A stretch of 8,083 bases of DNA. Source: Methylophilaceae bacterium UBA5127 (GTDB lineage: Bacteria; Pseudomonadota; Gammaproteobacteria; Burkholderiales; Methylophilaceae). This document shows positions 1 through 5,697 of the stretch, one piece after another. A program made the position numbers and the translations under genes. The stretch is taken from positions 12,567-20,649 of the forward strand of contig DHYP01000044.1 in NCBI GenBank assembly GCA_002414145.1. The letters are read 5' to 3'. The stretch's first letter is position 1; the number at the start of each line of letters is the position of its first letter. The notes under the pieces were generated by a model. That model searched no databases, was not told the DNA's origin, and was given only the letters and a program-made list of their open reading frames with translations.

Positions 1-115
1 TTGCGGCTAATGCTGTAAATTTCATATCAATCTCTTGCGCACCTTGCATATCCAAGCGACCAGTTAAAACAATTCTAATGACCCCATTTTCTAGGTTTTC
101 TGATGCAATTTCCAC
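1..115 (-). CDS. STAS-domain protein (anti-sigma factor antagonist-like), N-terminal fragment
   Basis: The first 38 codons of a minus-strand gene are visible; the rest lies beyond the left edge. It starts with GTG at 115-113, preceded by a good Shine-Dalgarno (AGGGA, about 6 bases upstream) and by an in-frame TAA further upstream, so this start is well constrained. The peptide begins V/M-E-I-A-S-E and contains the stretch VIRIVLTGRLDMQGA near residues 12-26. That is the first beta strands and the L-x-G-x-L-D turn typical of STAS domains of the SpoIIAA/anti-sigma-antagonist group. Known members are phosphorylated on a serine and bind anti-sigma kinases or act as small signalling adaptors in the cytoplasm. 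The phosphorylation site is not in the visible part, so the exact role is unknown. The gene reads in the same direction as hipBA, but a 299-base gap makes co-transcription unlikely. It could instead be the N-terminus of a larger STAS-containing protein. Confidence 0.7.
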   Translation of the reverse strand, partial: MEIASENLENGVIRIVLTGRLDMQGAQEIDMKFTALAA

Positions 116-267
116 TGTTATTCCCTTTTTAAGTTAGACTTACCCATGATAATTTACTAGCAAGAATACAATCGATTTATGACATTTTTATGAATTCTGT
201 AGGCATGCCTTTATTGATACGTACAATATCACAAAATAATTATCATGCACACTTTCCTTTATATAAC

Positions 268-296
268 CTTAATATTTCAATGCTTTGAAATTTAAG
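268..296. repeat. AT-rich inverted repeat downstream of hipA
   Basis: The arms CTTAA(T)ATTTCAA and TTGAAATTTAAG pair over 12 bp with one bulged T (273) and a TGCT loop (281-284). It lies about 120 bases beyond the hipA stop on the hipA transcript. There is no U-tract next to it, so it is at best an RNA 3'-end stabiliser or a protein-binding palindrome. Function not known. Confidence 0.4.
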
Positions 297-343
297 TGTG
301 AGTCGCATACAGATCAGGAAATGAGCTAGCGCTAAACTCGTGT

Positions 344-365
344 TAATGTAATAGATTACACATTA
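344..365. repeat. Imperfect palindrome near the hipA 3' end
   Basis: TAATGTAAT (344-352) and ATTACACATTA (355-365) form an inverted repeat around AG, with two extra bases (AC) in the right arm. It is not the same motif as the ATTACC-N4-GGTAAT sites upstream of hipB. It could be a binding site for a regulator of the STAS gene or only part of the hipA 3' leader structure; nothing decides between these. Confidence 0.3.
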
Positions 366-414
366 GCTCTTATGGAAATAGGGAAGCAGTTCAGCGAGAC
401 GTTAGCTAAAATTG

Positions 415-1677
415 CTACATTTGGTTTGTAAATAAGCGTTTTTGAAAGTGCTTAGTATTACTCGAAATGTGTTGGTTTAATCGTTCTACCATGGTTTTTT
501 CAGTACCTACGGATGCGACTGTATTGATTTCTTCTGAAGTCGCATCTAGTGTTGCCAGTAAATGGTTTGAAACCTCTTCTGCAATGCTCAGCACGTACTT
601 TGGCTTAAATCTCAGTGACTCAGACATGGCAATCACTTGATCTTGATTGATATTGGATGGTTTGTTTTCACCGCCGATATTGAACGCAAACGTGCGTGAT
701 AGCCCTGAATAAAGCGAGGTCGAAAGCAAGTCATAAAATGGTGTTAGCCTTACCCCATTTGGTGGAAAGTAAATGGAAAGATTTTTGGCATGGCTGTCAT
801 GATTGCCTACATATAGGTTAAAAAATACCCATTGTATAAAGCGTTTAGTATCTGCTGCGTTCACACCGCTTTGGCTAAGCAATTCGCGACATCTGAGTAG
901 CGTTGGTCCACCATCCGTTTCATATTTAATTGTCGATGGTTTGCCATCAATCTGACATAAATCGAGTTGATGCAGCCTTTTGATTTGCCCGTTAGTATCT
1001 AGCTGTCTGTCATAGCGTTTAATCACACACGTTTTTGCAATGGGCTGATAGCTGACTTCAGCTACGCCAAGTTTTAGCTTGGCTGCAAGCGTCATGACAA
1101 ATGTTTCATTGATGGCAGAAGCCCAAACACCTTCAATCCCGTGAATATCAGGCTTAACAATATAAGTGGATGGTGAGCTGCCTAATGGCAATAATGGGTT
1201 TCCATCTTTGTCGATACAAATGCTGAGTTTTCTTTGTGCGCCAGCTAACGATATTCTTAGTCCGTCTTGTTCTTGAATATCGCGGATAACACCCTGTTGT
1301 TGCGTAAATAAATCAGCCACATCTTGCCAAGTAATGGTTTGATATTGTGGCGGTTGCGGCGATTGACCTTCGGGCAGTATAGTGAGGTCACTGGCAGTAT
1401 CGCCGCCAATGACACTCAATAAACCAAACGTGGAGGTGGTTTGGTACTTAAGCTTTAATAAATCACGAATCCCTGCTTCTGGTAGCAGATTTTCAAAATA
1501 AGATTCAACCGCCAATCCTGAGTGTTCGCTCTGAGATATGCCAAGATTGGGCGATATGGCCTCTTGATGTTTTTGCTGCCAAGTAGCATCGTAGACAAAC
1601 TTAATGGGCAATTCATCGAGTAGCGTACCAACCAGCACCTCACCTCTATACACAAAGAGCTTTTTGGGTACGCTCAT
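415..1677 (-). CDS. hipA: HipA family serine/threonine-protein kinase toxin
   Basis: A complete 420-residue HipA-type kinase, close to the usual length of full HipA (about 440 in E. coli). Known HipA toxins phosphorylate translation proteins (glutamyl-tRNA synthetase GltX for E. coli HipA), which causes growth arrest and persistence. HipA also binds HipB as corepressor. Visible motifs in order: an N-terminal subdomain (about 1-105); S143-L-A-G-A-Q-R-K150, matching the loop that carries the autophosphorylated Ser150 of E. coli HipA; Y-I-V-K175-P-D, the ATP-binding lysine strand; IKRYDR at 219-224; the catalytic loop N-H-D294-S-H-A-K-N299; and the metal-binding F-Y-D316. All expected catalytic residues are present, so an active kinase is predicted. 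The start ATG (1677) overlaps the hipB stop in an ATGA, which implies translational coupling. The physiological target here cannot be read from sequence. Confidence 0.93.
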   Translation of the reverse strand: MSVPKKLFVYRGEVLVGTLLDELPIKFVYDATWQQKHQEAISPNLGISQSEHSGLAVESYFENLLPEAGIRDLLKLKYQTTSTFGLLSVIGGDTASDLTILPEGQSPQPPQYQTITWQDVADLFTQQQGVIRDIQEQDGLRISLAGAQRKLSICIDKDGNPLLPLGSSPSTYIVKPDIHGIEGVWASAINETFVMTLAAKLKLGVAEVSYQPIAKTCVIKRYDRQLDTNGQIKRLHQLDLCQIDGKPSTIKYETDGGPTLLRCRELLSQSGVNAADTKRFIQWVFFNLYVGNHDSHAKNLSIYFPPNGVRLTPFYDLLSTSLYSGLSRTFAFNIGGENKPSNINQDQVIAMSESLRFKPKYVLSIAEEVSNHLLATLDATSEEINTVASVGTEKTMVERLNQHISSNTKHFQKRLFTNQM

Positions 1678-1940
1678 TTGAGACTACCGTTTATGCGAAC
1701 CGCCAACTCCAAACCAAGCGCATCTAACACATCCAGCACTTTTTGAAACTGCACGGTCGGTTTGCCATTTTCTAGCTCTACAATAAACCGATTGCCCGTA
1801 TTGGCTAAGCCTAAAATATCAGCTTGCGTCATTTTTTGCGCAACCCTATATTCACGTACCAATTGCCCTAAATCCTGAGTCGATTTAATTTTAATTGGCT
1901 GTTTCGCTTCGCTATCGTCATTTATCATGATGAATCTCAT
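1674..1940 (-). CDS. hipB: HipB-type antitoxin, XRE-family DNA-binding repressor
   Basis: An 88-residue helix-turn-helix protein encoded just upstream of hipA, the standard antitoxin-first order. After a polar N-terminal tail (1-20), the HTH core runs from about 21 to 78. The recognition part is around M37-T-Q-A-D-I-L-G-L-A, followed by G49-N-R-F-I-V-E-L-E-N-G-K60 and a leucine-rich C-terminal helix. The pattern G-x-x-F-I-x-x-L-E-x-G-K is characteristic of HipB/y4mF-type regulators. It should bind the HipA kinase, neutralise it, and repress the operon through the palindromes at 1943, 1993 and 2044. The start ATG at 1940 is preferred because AGG lies 6 bases upstream. A second in-frame ATG at 1928 (Met5) is possible and would remove only four residues. 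The ribosome-binding site lies inside the proximal operator. Confidence 0.92.
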   Translation of the reverse strand: MRFIMINDDSEAKQPIKIKSTQDLGQLVREYRVAQKMTQADILGLANTGNRFIVELENGKPTVQFQKVLDVLDALGLELAVRINGSLK

Positions 1941-1942
1941 AA

Positions 1943-1958
1943 ATTACCTAACGGTAAT
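1943..1958. promoter_or_regulatory. HipB operator O1 (proximal)
   Basis: ATTACC-TAAC-GGTAAT: perfect 6-bp half-sites around a 4-bp spacer, two bases before the hipB start codon. It covers the hipB Shine-Dalgarno and the probable transcription start, so binding here should block hipBA transcription. The assignment to HipB is inferred from the palindrome, its repetition and its position. Confidence 0.8.
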
Positions 1959-1986
1959 AGTTTACATGATTCATTAGATTTGGCAA
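1959..1986 (-). promoter_or_regulatory. Candidate hipBA promoter
   Basis: On the minus strand, TTGCCA (1986-1981) and TAAACT (1964-1959) are spaced by 16 bp. The -10 match is only moderate. The predicted transcript would start near 1952, inside operator O1, with a leader of about 12 bases. The placement between O1 and O2 fits autorepression, but the boxes are not decisive. Confidence 0.35.
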
Positions 1987-1992
1987 TAATAA

Positions 1993-2008
1993 ATTACCGT
2001 ATGGTAAT
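1993..2008. promoter_or_regulatory. HipB operator O2 (middle)
   Basis: ATTACC-GTAT-GGTAAT, with symmetry extending to AAATTACC...GGTAATTT at 1991-2010. It has the same half-sites as O1 and O3 but a different spacer, which shows that the half-sites are the conserved part. It lies 50 bp from O1 and just upstream of the candidate -35 box. Confidence 0.8.
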
Positions 2009-2043
2009 TTTATTTCATTGTTTTGTTGTATTCTGCATAAATG

Positions 2044-2059
2044 ATTACCTAACGGTAAT
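2044..2059. promoter_or_regulatory. HipB operator O3 (distal)
   Basis: ATTACC-TAAC-GGTAAT, identical to O1 across all 16 bases and in the same orientation, 51 bp from O2. It is too far upstream to block hipBA RNA polymerase directly, so it may support cooperative or looped repression, or control leftward and rightward transcription together. Confidence 0.78.
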
Positions 2060-2095
2060 TGTTTGGTGGCTTTGTCCCAAAAACTGGAGTCTATA

Positions 2096-2206
2096 GTGAT
2101 TGAAGCGGCGCCAGACAAAAGTCTATACATTACTGAAGCCAATGTGCCCATGATTTTTCTGCGCTATTTGCCTAACGAAGAAAACCCCTTACCTACGCCA
2201 TTTTAG
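2096..2206 (+). CDS. Possible small ORF (36 aa), divergent from hipBA
   Basis: A plus-strand ORF starts with GTG at 2096, with GGAG exactly 6 bases upstream, a textbook ribosome-binding spacing. It runs 36 codons to TAG at 2206. The peptide (M-I-E-A-A-P-D-K-S near the start, Y-L-P-N-E-E-N-P-L near the end) has a balanced composition, with no membrane segment and no motif I recognise. The frame stays open leftwards to a TGA at 2042-2044, so it could also be the tail of a decayed longer gene. It lies downstream of operator O3 and ends just before the GC-rich hairpin. It may be a real small protein, a remnant, or chance. The weak point is the lack of a recognisable promoter. Confidence 0.28.
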   Translation: MIEAAPDKSLYITEANVPMIFLRYLPNEENPLPTPF

Positions 2207-2224
2207 ACATCGGGAGCAACGCGC

Positions 2225-2255
2225 CGCGCGTGCCGCGTAAGCGGCGCACAGCGCG
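2225..2255. repeat. GC-rich stem-loop upstream of the R-M operon
   Basis: CGCGC (2225-2229) pairs with GCGCG (2251-2255), and GTGCCGC (2230-2236) pairs with GCGGCGC (2241-2247, one G-T wobble). An ACA bulge sits at 2248-2250 and the loop is GTAA, a GNRA-type tetraloop in RNA. That gives 12 pairs in a GC-rich island inside otherwise AT-rich DNA. No T-run follows on either strand, so it is not a standard terminator. A REP-like palindrome or a leader structure is possible. Confidence 0.5.
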
Positions 2256-2264
2256 TCTGTCGAC

Positions 2265-2293
2265 GTGTCCTTTGGACTAGATATAAAGGACAC
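2265..2293. repeat. Perfect 9-bp inverted repeat before the R-M genes
   Basis: GTGTCCTTT (2265-2273) and AAAGGACAC (2285-2293) are exact inverted copies separated by 11 bases. GTCC (2267-2270) can alternatively pair with GGAC at 2274-2277 across TTT, so two mutually exclusive hairpins are possible. It lies about 85 bases before the R-M start codon. It could be an operator for R-M autoregulation or an RNA switch-like leader; the function is not shown. Confidence 0.45.
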
Positions 2294-2377
2294 TTAAGAA
2301 CAAAAATTATGTATCATTCCAAGCTGCTTATATAACACCTCATAGTTTGCATAACAAATATAACGGAGTATGGGAAA

Positions 2378-4411
2378 GTGGCACAATCAATAGAACCTAA
2401 CATCGCTGATTTAGCTAATGGCTGGCTTAAATCTCACAAGCTTAATTACAAGCTTGAGCAAGAATCCTTAAATGCTGAGATTGATAAAGCACTTGATGAT
2501 TATCACTCTAAAAATGGAGGGGCAGGTGGTAATCGTCCTGATGCAAAACTATTGTTGCAAGATAAAAGTTTTAACTGGTTTCCTGTACTTATTGAGTACA
2601 AAGGTTACAAAGACAAGCTAGTTAAGCTAGACTCAGACGGTAAGGTTGAAAATAGAACATCCAAAAACGAACCAAACTTCAAAAATATCAATTCTTTTGC
2701 AGTTAATGGTGCAGTGCATTATGCCAATGCCTTATTACACCACACCAGCTATACCGATATTATTGCGATTGGCGTTACTGGCTACAAAGATGAAGCAGGA
2801 AAAATTCATCACGAAATCGGTGTTTACTACGTTTCTAAGTCTAATTTTGGTGTAGGTCAAAAAGTTGGTGAATTTACAGATTTTTCATTTTTATCATCCA
2901 AACATTTTGATGCATTTGTTGCGCAAGTCAAAACCTTAAGCCTATCTCAAGCCGAGATAGACAAACTCAAAGAGCAACGCGAAAGAGAAATTGATGCCAG
3001 TTTAGTTAAACTCAACAACGATATTTATCAAAATGAAAAAGGTTTGGGTGAGAATGACCGCGTTTATCTGGTAGCCGCATCAATTATTGCAACGCTAGGC
3101 ATACCCAATAAAGTTGCACCGCTAGAAAAGTCAGACTTAAAGTCATCTACAGAAGCAGGCAATACAGATGGCGACATTATTGTTAGAAAGATACAGGCGT
3201 TTTTAAAAGAAAAGCAGATACCTGAAGAGAAGAAAAATTTAATTTTAAGAACACTTCAAAACACGCTCACCACAGAAAACATTAACAAAGTCAGTGATGG
3301 TGAAAGCCAACTCAAAAGAGTGTTTGTAAAAATTGTTGACGATTTAGGCATTTACTACAAAATTGGTCTAACTACAGACTTTACAGGCAAGCTGTTTAAC
3401 GAAATGTATGGCTGGCTGGGTTTTACGCAAGACAAACTTAATGATGTCGTCCTGACCCCTTCTTATATTGGCACCTTACTAGCCAAGTTAGCGCGTGTGA
3501 ATAAAAATTCATACGTATGGGATTTTGCAACGGGTTCTGCGGGTTTGCTTGTAGCCGCAATGAACGAAATGCTTAACGATGCCAAAAACAGCATTACCTC
3601 ACCTGATGAACTCGCAAAAAAAGAAGCGCAAATTAAAGCAGAACAGTTGCTAGGCTTAGAAGTGCTGTCTAGCGTTTATATGCTCGCCATTTTGAACATG
3701 ATTTTGATGGGCGATGGTAGCTCAAACATTCTTAACAAGGACTCATTAGTAGATTTTGATGGTAAATACGGCTTTGGCAAAACCGATGAAAAATTCCCCG
3801 CCGATTCATTTATCTTAAATCCACCTTATTCTACCCAAGGCAACGGCATGGTGTTTGTCGAAAAAGCCTTGAACATGATGCACAAAGGCTATGCCGCCAT
3901 TATTATTCAAGGCTCGGCTGGTTCAGGTAAAGCGGCAGAATTCAACAAAAAAATACTCAAAAAACATACTTTAATAGCCAGCATTAAAATGCCAATTGAT
4001 TTATTCATTGGTAAATCGAGCGTGCAAACCTATGTGTATGTGTTTAAGGTGAATGAAAAGCACGAGAAAGATGAAATGGTGAAGTTTATTGACTTCACCA
4101 ACGATGGCTACACCCGCACTAACCGCAAAAAAGCTAGCAACAATCTCAAAGATACCGATAACGCAAAAGAGCGTTATGAGGAACTGGTAAACCTTGTGCG
4201 TTTTGGCAAAAGCAAGCTGAAAATTTTCACTGAAAATGAATACTTTGAAAGCACAATCAATCCAGAAAGTGGTACTGATTGGAATCAAACCATCCCTACC
4301 GACACCAAACCGACTTTGCAAGATTTTAAGAAAACTGTAAGTGATTATTTAGCTTGGGAGGTTAGTAATTTATTAAAGCAACGTGCCAAGGATGAAACGC
4401 TGGGAAAATGA
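2378..4411 (+). CDS. BcgI-type restriction-modification A subunit: fused nuclease and N6-adenine methylase
   Basis: A 677-residue protein that should both cut DNA and methylate adenine using S-adenosylmethionine, guided by the B subunit encoded next. The N-terminus carries a PD-(D/E)XK nuclease signature: P54-D55 followed by L-I-E73-Y-K75. The helical/linker part runs to about 330. The methylase domain follows: a type I HsdM-like L359-T-P-S region, SAM-binding motif I at D382-F-A-T-G-S-A-G389, and catalytic motif IV N481-P-P-Y484. Size, domain order and the partner gene match BcgI A (type IIB, which cuts on both sides of a bipartite site), and it lacks the separate HsdR of type I systems. The GTG start at 2378 has GGAG 9 bases upstream. 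An out-of-frame ATG at 2370 is too close to that site and gives only 7 codons. The stop overlaps the next start (ATGA, 4408-4411). Confidence 0.85.
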   Translation: MAQSIEPNIADLANGWLKSHKLNYKLEQESLNAEIDKALDDYHSKNGGAGGNRPDAKLLLQDKSFNWFPVLIEYKGYKDKLVKLDSDGKVENRTSKNEPNFKNINSFAVNGAVHYANALLHHTSYTDIIAIGVTGYKDEAGKIHHEIGVYYVSKSNFGVGQKVGEFTDFSFLSSKHFDAFVAQVKTLSLSQAEIDKLKEQREREIDASLVKLNNDIYQNEKGLGENDRVYLVAASIIATLGIPNKVAPLEKSDLKSSTEAGNTDGDIIVRKIQAFLKEKQIPEEKKNLILRTLQNTLTTENINKVSDGESQLKRVFVKIVDDLGIYYKIGLTTDFTGKLFNEMYGWLGFTQDKLNDVVLTPSYIGTLLAKLARVNKNSYVWDFATGSAGLLVAAMNEMLNDAKNSITSPDELAKKEAQIKAEQLLGLEVLSSVYMLAILNMILMGDGSSNILNKDSLVDFDGKYGFGKTDEKFPADSFILNPPYSTQGNGMVFVEKALNMMHKGYAAIIIQGSAGSGKAAEFNKKILKKHTLIASIKMPIDLFIGKSSVQTYVYVFKVNEKHEKDEMVKFIDFTNDGYTRTNRKKASNNLKDTDNAKERYEELVNLVRFGKSKLKIFTENEYFESTINPESGTDWNQTIPTDTKPTLQDFKKTVSDYLAWEVSNLLKQRAKDETLGK

Positions 4412-5538
4412 CTGCCCCACTTAATGAGCGGTTAAAAAGCGTTGAGTGGGGTGAGTTTAGAATTGGTAATTTATTTGATATAGCACATTATGGGAAACAA
4501 CGATCTCAAGAAGATTTACAAAAAAATGGGGAATTGAAGTATAACTTTGTAATGCAAAATGAAAGCAATAATGGTGTTATTGAAAAAGTACCTGAGCAAA
4601 TTGGCAATTATTTTAATTTAATTCCAGGGAATTCAATATCAGCTTTTACTCATTTAAATAAGGTTTATTATCAAAAGGAGCCCTTCTATTCAAAACAAGG
4701 AAGCAATGTCTACACTTTGAAAAGTAACTTTTTGAACGAAAAAGTAGCAAAATTTATTATTTCAGCAATAAATTCAATTATTGGAAATTTAGAGTATGGG
4801 AAAAATACCGCTTCTCGTCTTACAGAATACAAGATCCAACTTCCTACTAAAAACGGCAAAATCAATTTTGACTTTATGGAGCGCTTTATAGCGGAGCTGG
4901 AGGCAGAGCGTATAGCGGAGCTGGAGGCATACTTGTCTGCAAGCGGGCTAAAAGACACCACCTTAACTGTAGAAGAACAACAAGCGTTAGCCGATTTTGA
5001 AAGTCAGCAATTTGAAGCCTTTAATGTGATTGATGTATTTAACGTTAAAAACTCAGGCAACATTTTATCGAGAGATATTGTGGAAGATAGTGGTGAAACA
5101 CCTTACCTGTGTGCAAGTGCTGAAAACAATGCCGTTAGCTCTTATATTTCATATGATGAGAATTATTTAGATAAAGGAAATTGTGTTTTTATTGGTGGTA
5201 AAACCTTTGTTGTGAGTTACCAAGAAAAAGACTTTTTCTCAAACGATAGTCATAACTTAATTTTATATTTGAAAGATGAAGAAAAAAGAACGAAGTTAAA
5301 CCAGCTTTATTTGGCAACTTGCATCAATAAAAGCTTAGGACATCAATATTCTTGGGGTGACAGCATAAGTAACAAAAAAATTCAGAAAGACAAAGTCTCA
5401 TTACCGACAAAAAACAAGCAACCTGATTTTTCTTCAATGGAAACTTTTATCTCTGCCATTCAAAAACTGGTTATTAAAGATGTAGTGAAATATGCAGATG
5501 AAAAAATTGCTGCGACAAAGCAAGTTGTTAAAAGCTAG
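4408..5538 (+). CDS. BcgI-type B subunit: DNA specificity protein with two target-recognition domains
   Basis: A 376-residue partner of the A subunit, translationally coupled through a 4-base ATGA overlap. It is a two-fold pseudo-repeat. TRD1 (about 14-145, beginning W-G-E-F-R-I-G-N-L-F) ends in L-P-T-K-N (145-149) followed by D-F-M-E-R-F-I; TRD2 (about 205-332) ends in the same L-P-T-K-N (332-336) followed by D-F-S-S-M-E-T-F-I. Each half is followed by a helical segment. This is the layout of HsdS-like specificity subunits, in which each TRD reads one half of a split target and the helices set the spacing. The length resembles BcgI B. The first linker contains IAELEAER then IAELEA (161-174), encoded by a 24-bp tandem repeat. 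The recognition sequence cannot be read from the TRDs. BcgI-like is preferred over type I S because of the neighbouring fused nuclease-methylase. Confidence 0.85.
   Translation: MTAPLNERLKSVEWGEFRIGNLFDIAHYGKQRSQEDLQKNGELKYNFVMQNESNNGVIEKVPEQIGNYFNLIPGNSISAFTHLNKVYYQKEPFYSKQGSNVYTLKSNFLNEKVAKFIISAINSIIGNLEYGKNTASRLTEYKIQLPTKNGKINFDFMERFIAELEAERIAELEAYLSASGLKDTTLTVEEQQALADFESQQFEAFNVIDVFNVKNSGNILSRDIVEDSGETPYLCASAENNAVSSYISYDENYLDKGNCVFIGGKTFVVSYQEKDFFSNDSHNLILYLKDEEKRTKLNQLYLATCINKSLGHQYSWGDSISNKKIQKDKVSLPTKNKQPDFSSMETFISAIQKLVIKDVVKYADEKIAATKQVVKS
4887..4929 (+). repeat. 24-bp tandem repeat in the specificity-subunit linker
   Basis: The 19-bp block TATAGCGGAGCTGGAGGCA occurs at 4887-4905 and exactly again at 4911-4929, a period of 24 bp (8 codons). 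It encodes IAELEAER-IAELEA in the helix linking TRD1 to TRD2. The period is a multiple of three, so gain or loss of a unit keeps the frame and only changes linker length. Confidence 0.85.
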
Positions 5539-5546
5539 CAAATCAG

Positions 5547-5590
5547 CTTATCTTTAACATACCATTTTTGGCGATAAGTGTTTTCCTTAA
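5547..5590 (+). terminator. Weak candidate terminator of the R-M operon
   Basis: CTTATC (5547-5552) pairs with GATAAG (5573-5578) across 20 bases that contain a small inner CCA-TTTT-TGG hairpin, and TGTTTTCCTT follows. The stem is short, so efficiency is doubtful, but it lies 8 bases after the stop codon, where a terminator is expected. Confidence 0.3.
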
Positions 5591-5615
5591 ACTAAGAATG
5601 TGTTTACAAAGACTG

Positions 5616-5641
5616 TTATACGCCACATAATTGGCGCATAA
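5616..5641. repeat. Hairpin between the convergent R-M operon and tRNA-Met
   Basis: TTAT-A-CGCCA (5616-5625) pairs with TGGCG-C-ATAA (5632-5641), nine pairs with one A-C mismatch and a CATAAT loop. Neither strand has an adjacent T-run. Its role is unknown; it may help separate convergent transcription. Confidence 0.3.
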
Positions 5642-5657
5642 AACACGAGAAACGCAC

Positions 5658-5691
5658 AAAAGAAAACGCCCCACTCTTCCGAATGAGGCGT
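5658..5691 (-). terminator. Intrinsic terminator of tRNA-Met
   Basis: On the minus strand, bases 5691-5681 and 5676-5666 form an 11-position stem with two mismatches, closed by a GGAA (GNRA) tetraloop. TTTTCTTTT follows (5666-5658). It lies 6 bases after the encoded CCA, the right place to end the tRNA transcript. It may also slow R-M read-through on the other strand. Confidence 0.7.
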
Positions 5692-5697
5692 CTTTGT

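Larger units (their letters stand above)
116..414. other. AT-rich intergenic gap between hipA and the STAS gene
   Basis: No convincing gene lies in these 299 bases. They must hold the promoter of the minus-strand STAS gene and the 3' end of the hipBA transcript, but I could not pick out a convincing -35/-10 pair or a classic terminator with a U-tract. Three symmetric elements are visible: a 10-bp palindrome AGGCATGCCT at 201-210, a long AT-rich inverted repeat at 268-296, and an imperfect 22-bp palindrome at 344-365. Confidence 0.6.
2060..2377. other. Divergent intergenic region between hipB and the R-M operon
   Basis: These 318 bases hold a possible 36-codon ORF (2096-2206), a GC-rich hairpin (2225-2255), a perfect 9-bp inverted repeat (2265-2293) and then an AT-rich stretch that must carry the R-M promoter. 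A TATAAC at 2331-2336 and another at 2359-2364 resemble -10 boxes, but neither has a good -35 at the right distance, so I do not call a promoter. Confidence 0.6.

Noticed and set aside
372..431. 19-codon plus-strand ORF overlapping the hipA 3' end
   Set aside because: It has no Shine-Dalgarno, is very short and overlaps a solid gene on the other strand.
2063..2069. TTGGTGG shared with the tRNA-Met 3' end (5697-5703) as an attachment-site duplication
   Set aside because: Only 7 bases match and the similarity does not extend into the T arm, so chance is sufficient. No integrase lies between the two copies.
1948..2151. A 67-codon minus-strand ORF upstream of hipB
   Set aside because: It runs through all of O2 and O3 and most of O1, has no recognisable domain, and lies where the hipBA control region must be. 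The competing plus-strand ORF has a better ribosome-binding site.
2170..2264. attC-like site (GCCTAAC at 2170-2176 followed by an imperfect palindrome) after a small ORF, as in an integron cassette
   Set aside because: No matching GTTRRRY box follows at a suitable distance and no integron integrase is present.
3911..3937. Walker A-like G512-x4-G-K in the R-M A subunit, suggesting an ATPase
   Set aside because: The residue after the lysine is Ala instead of Ser/Thr, no Walker B or helicase motifs are present, and HsdM-type methylases have a glycine-rich stretch at this place after NPPY.
4001..4321. 106-codon minus-strand ORF inside the methylase gene
   Set aside because: It lies antisense to the conserved methylase C-terminal region and has no recognisable family; it is a shadow of the real gene.
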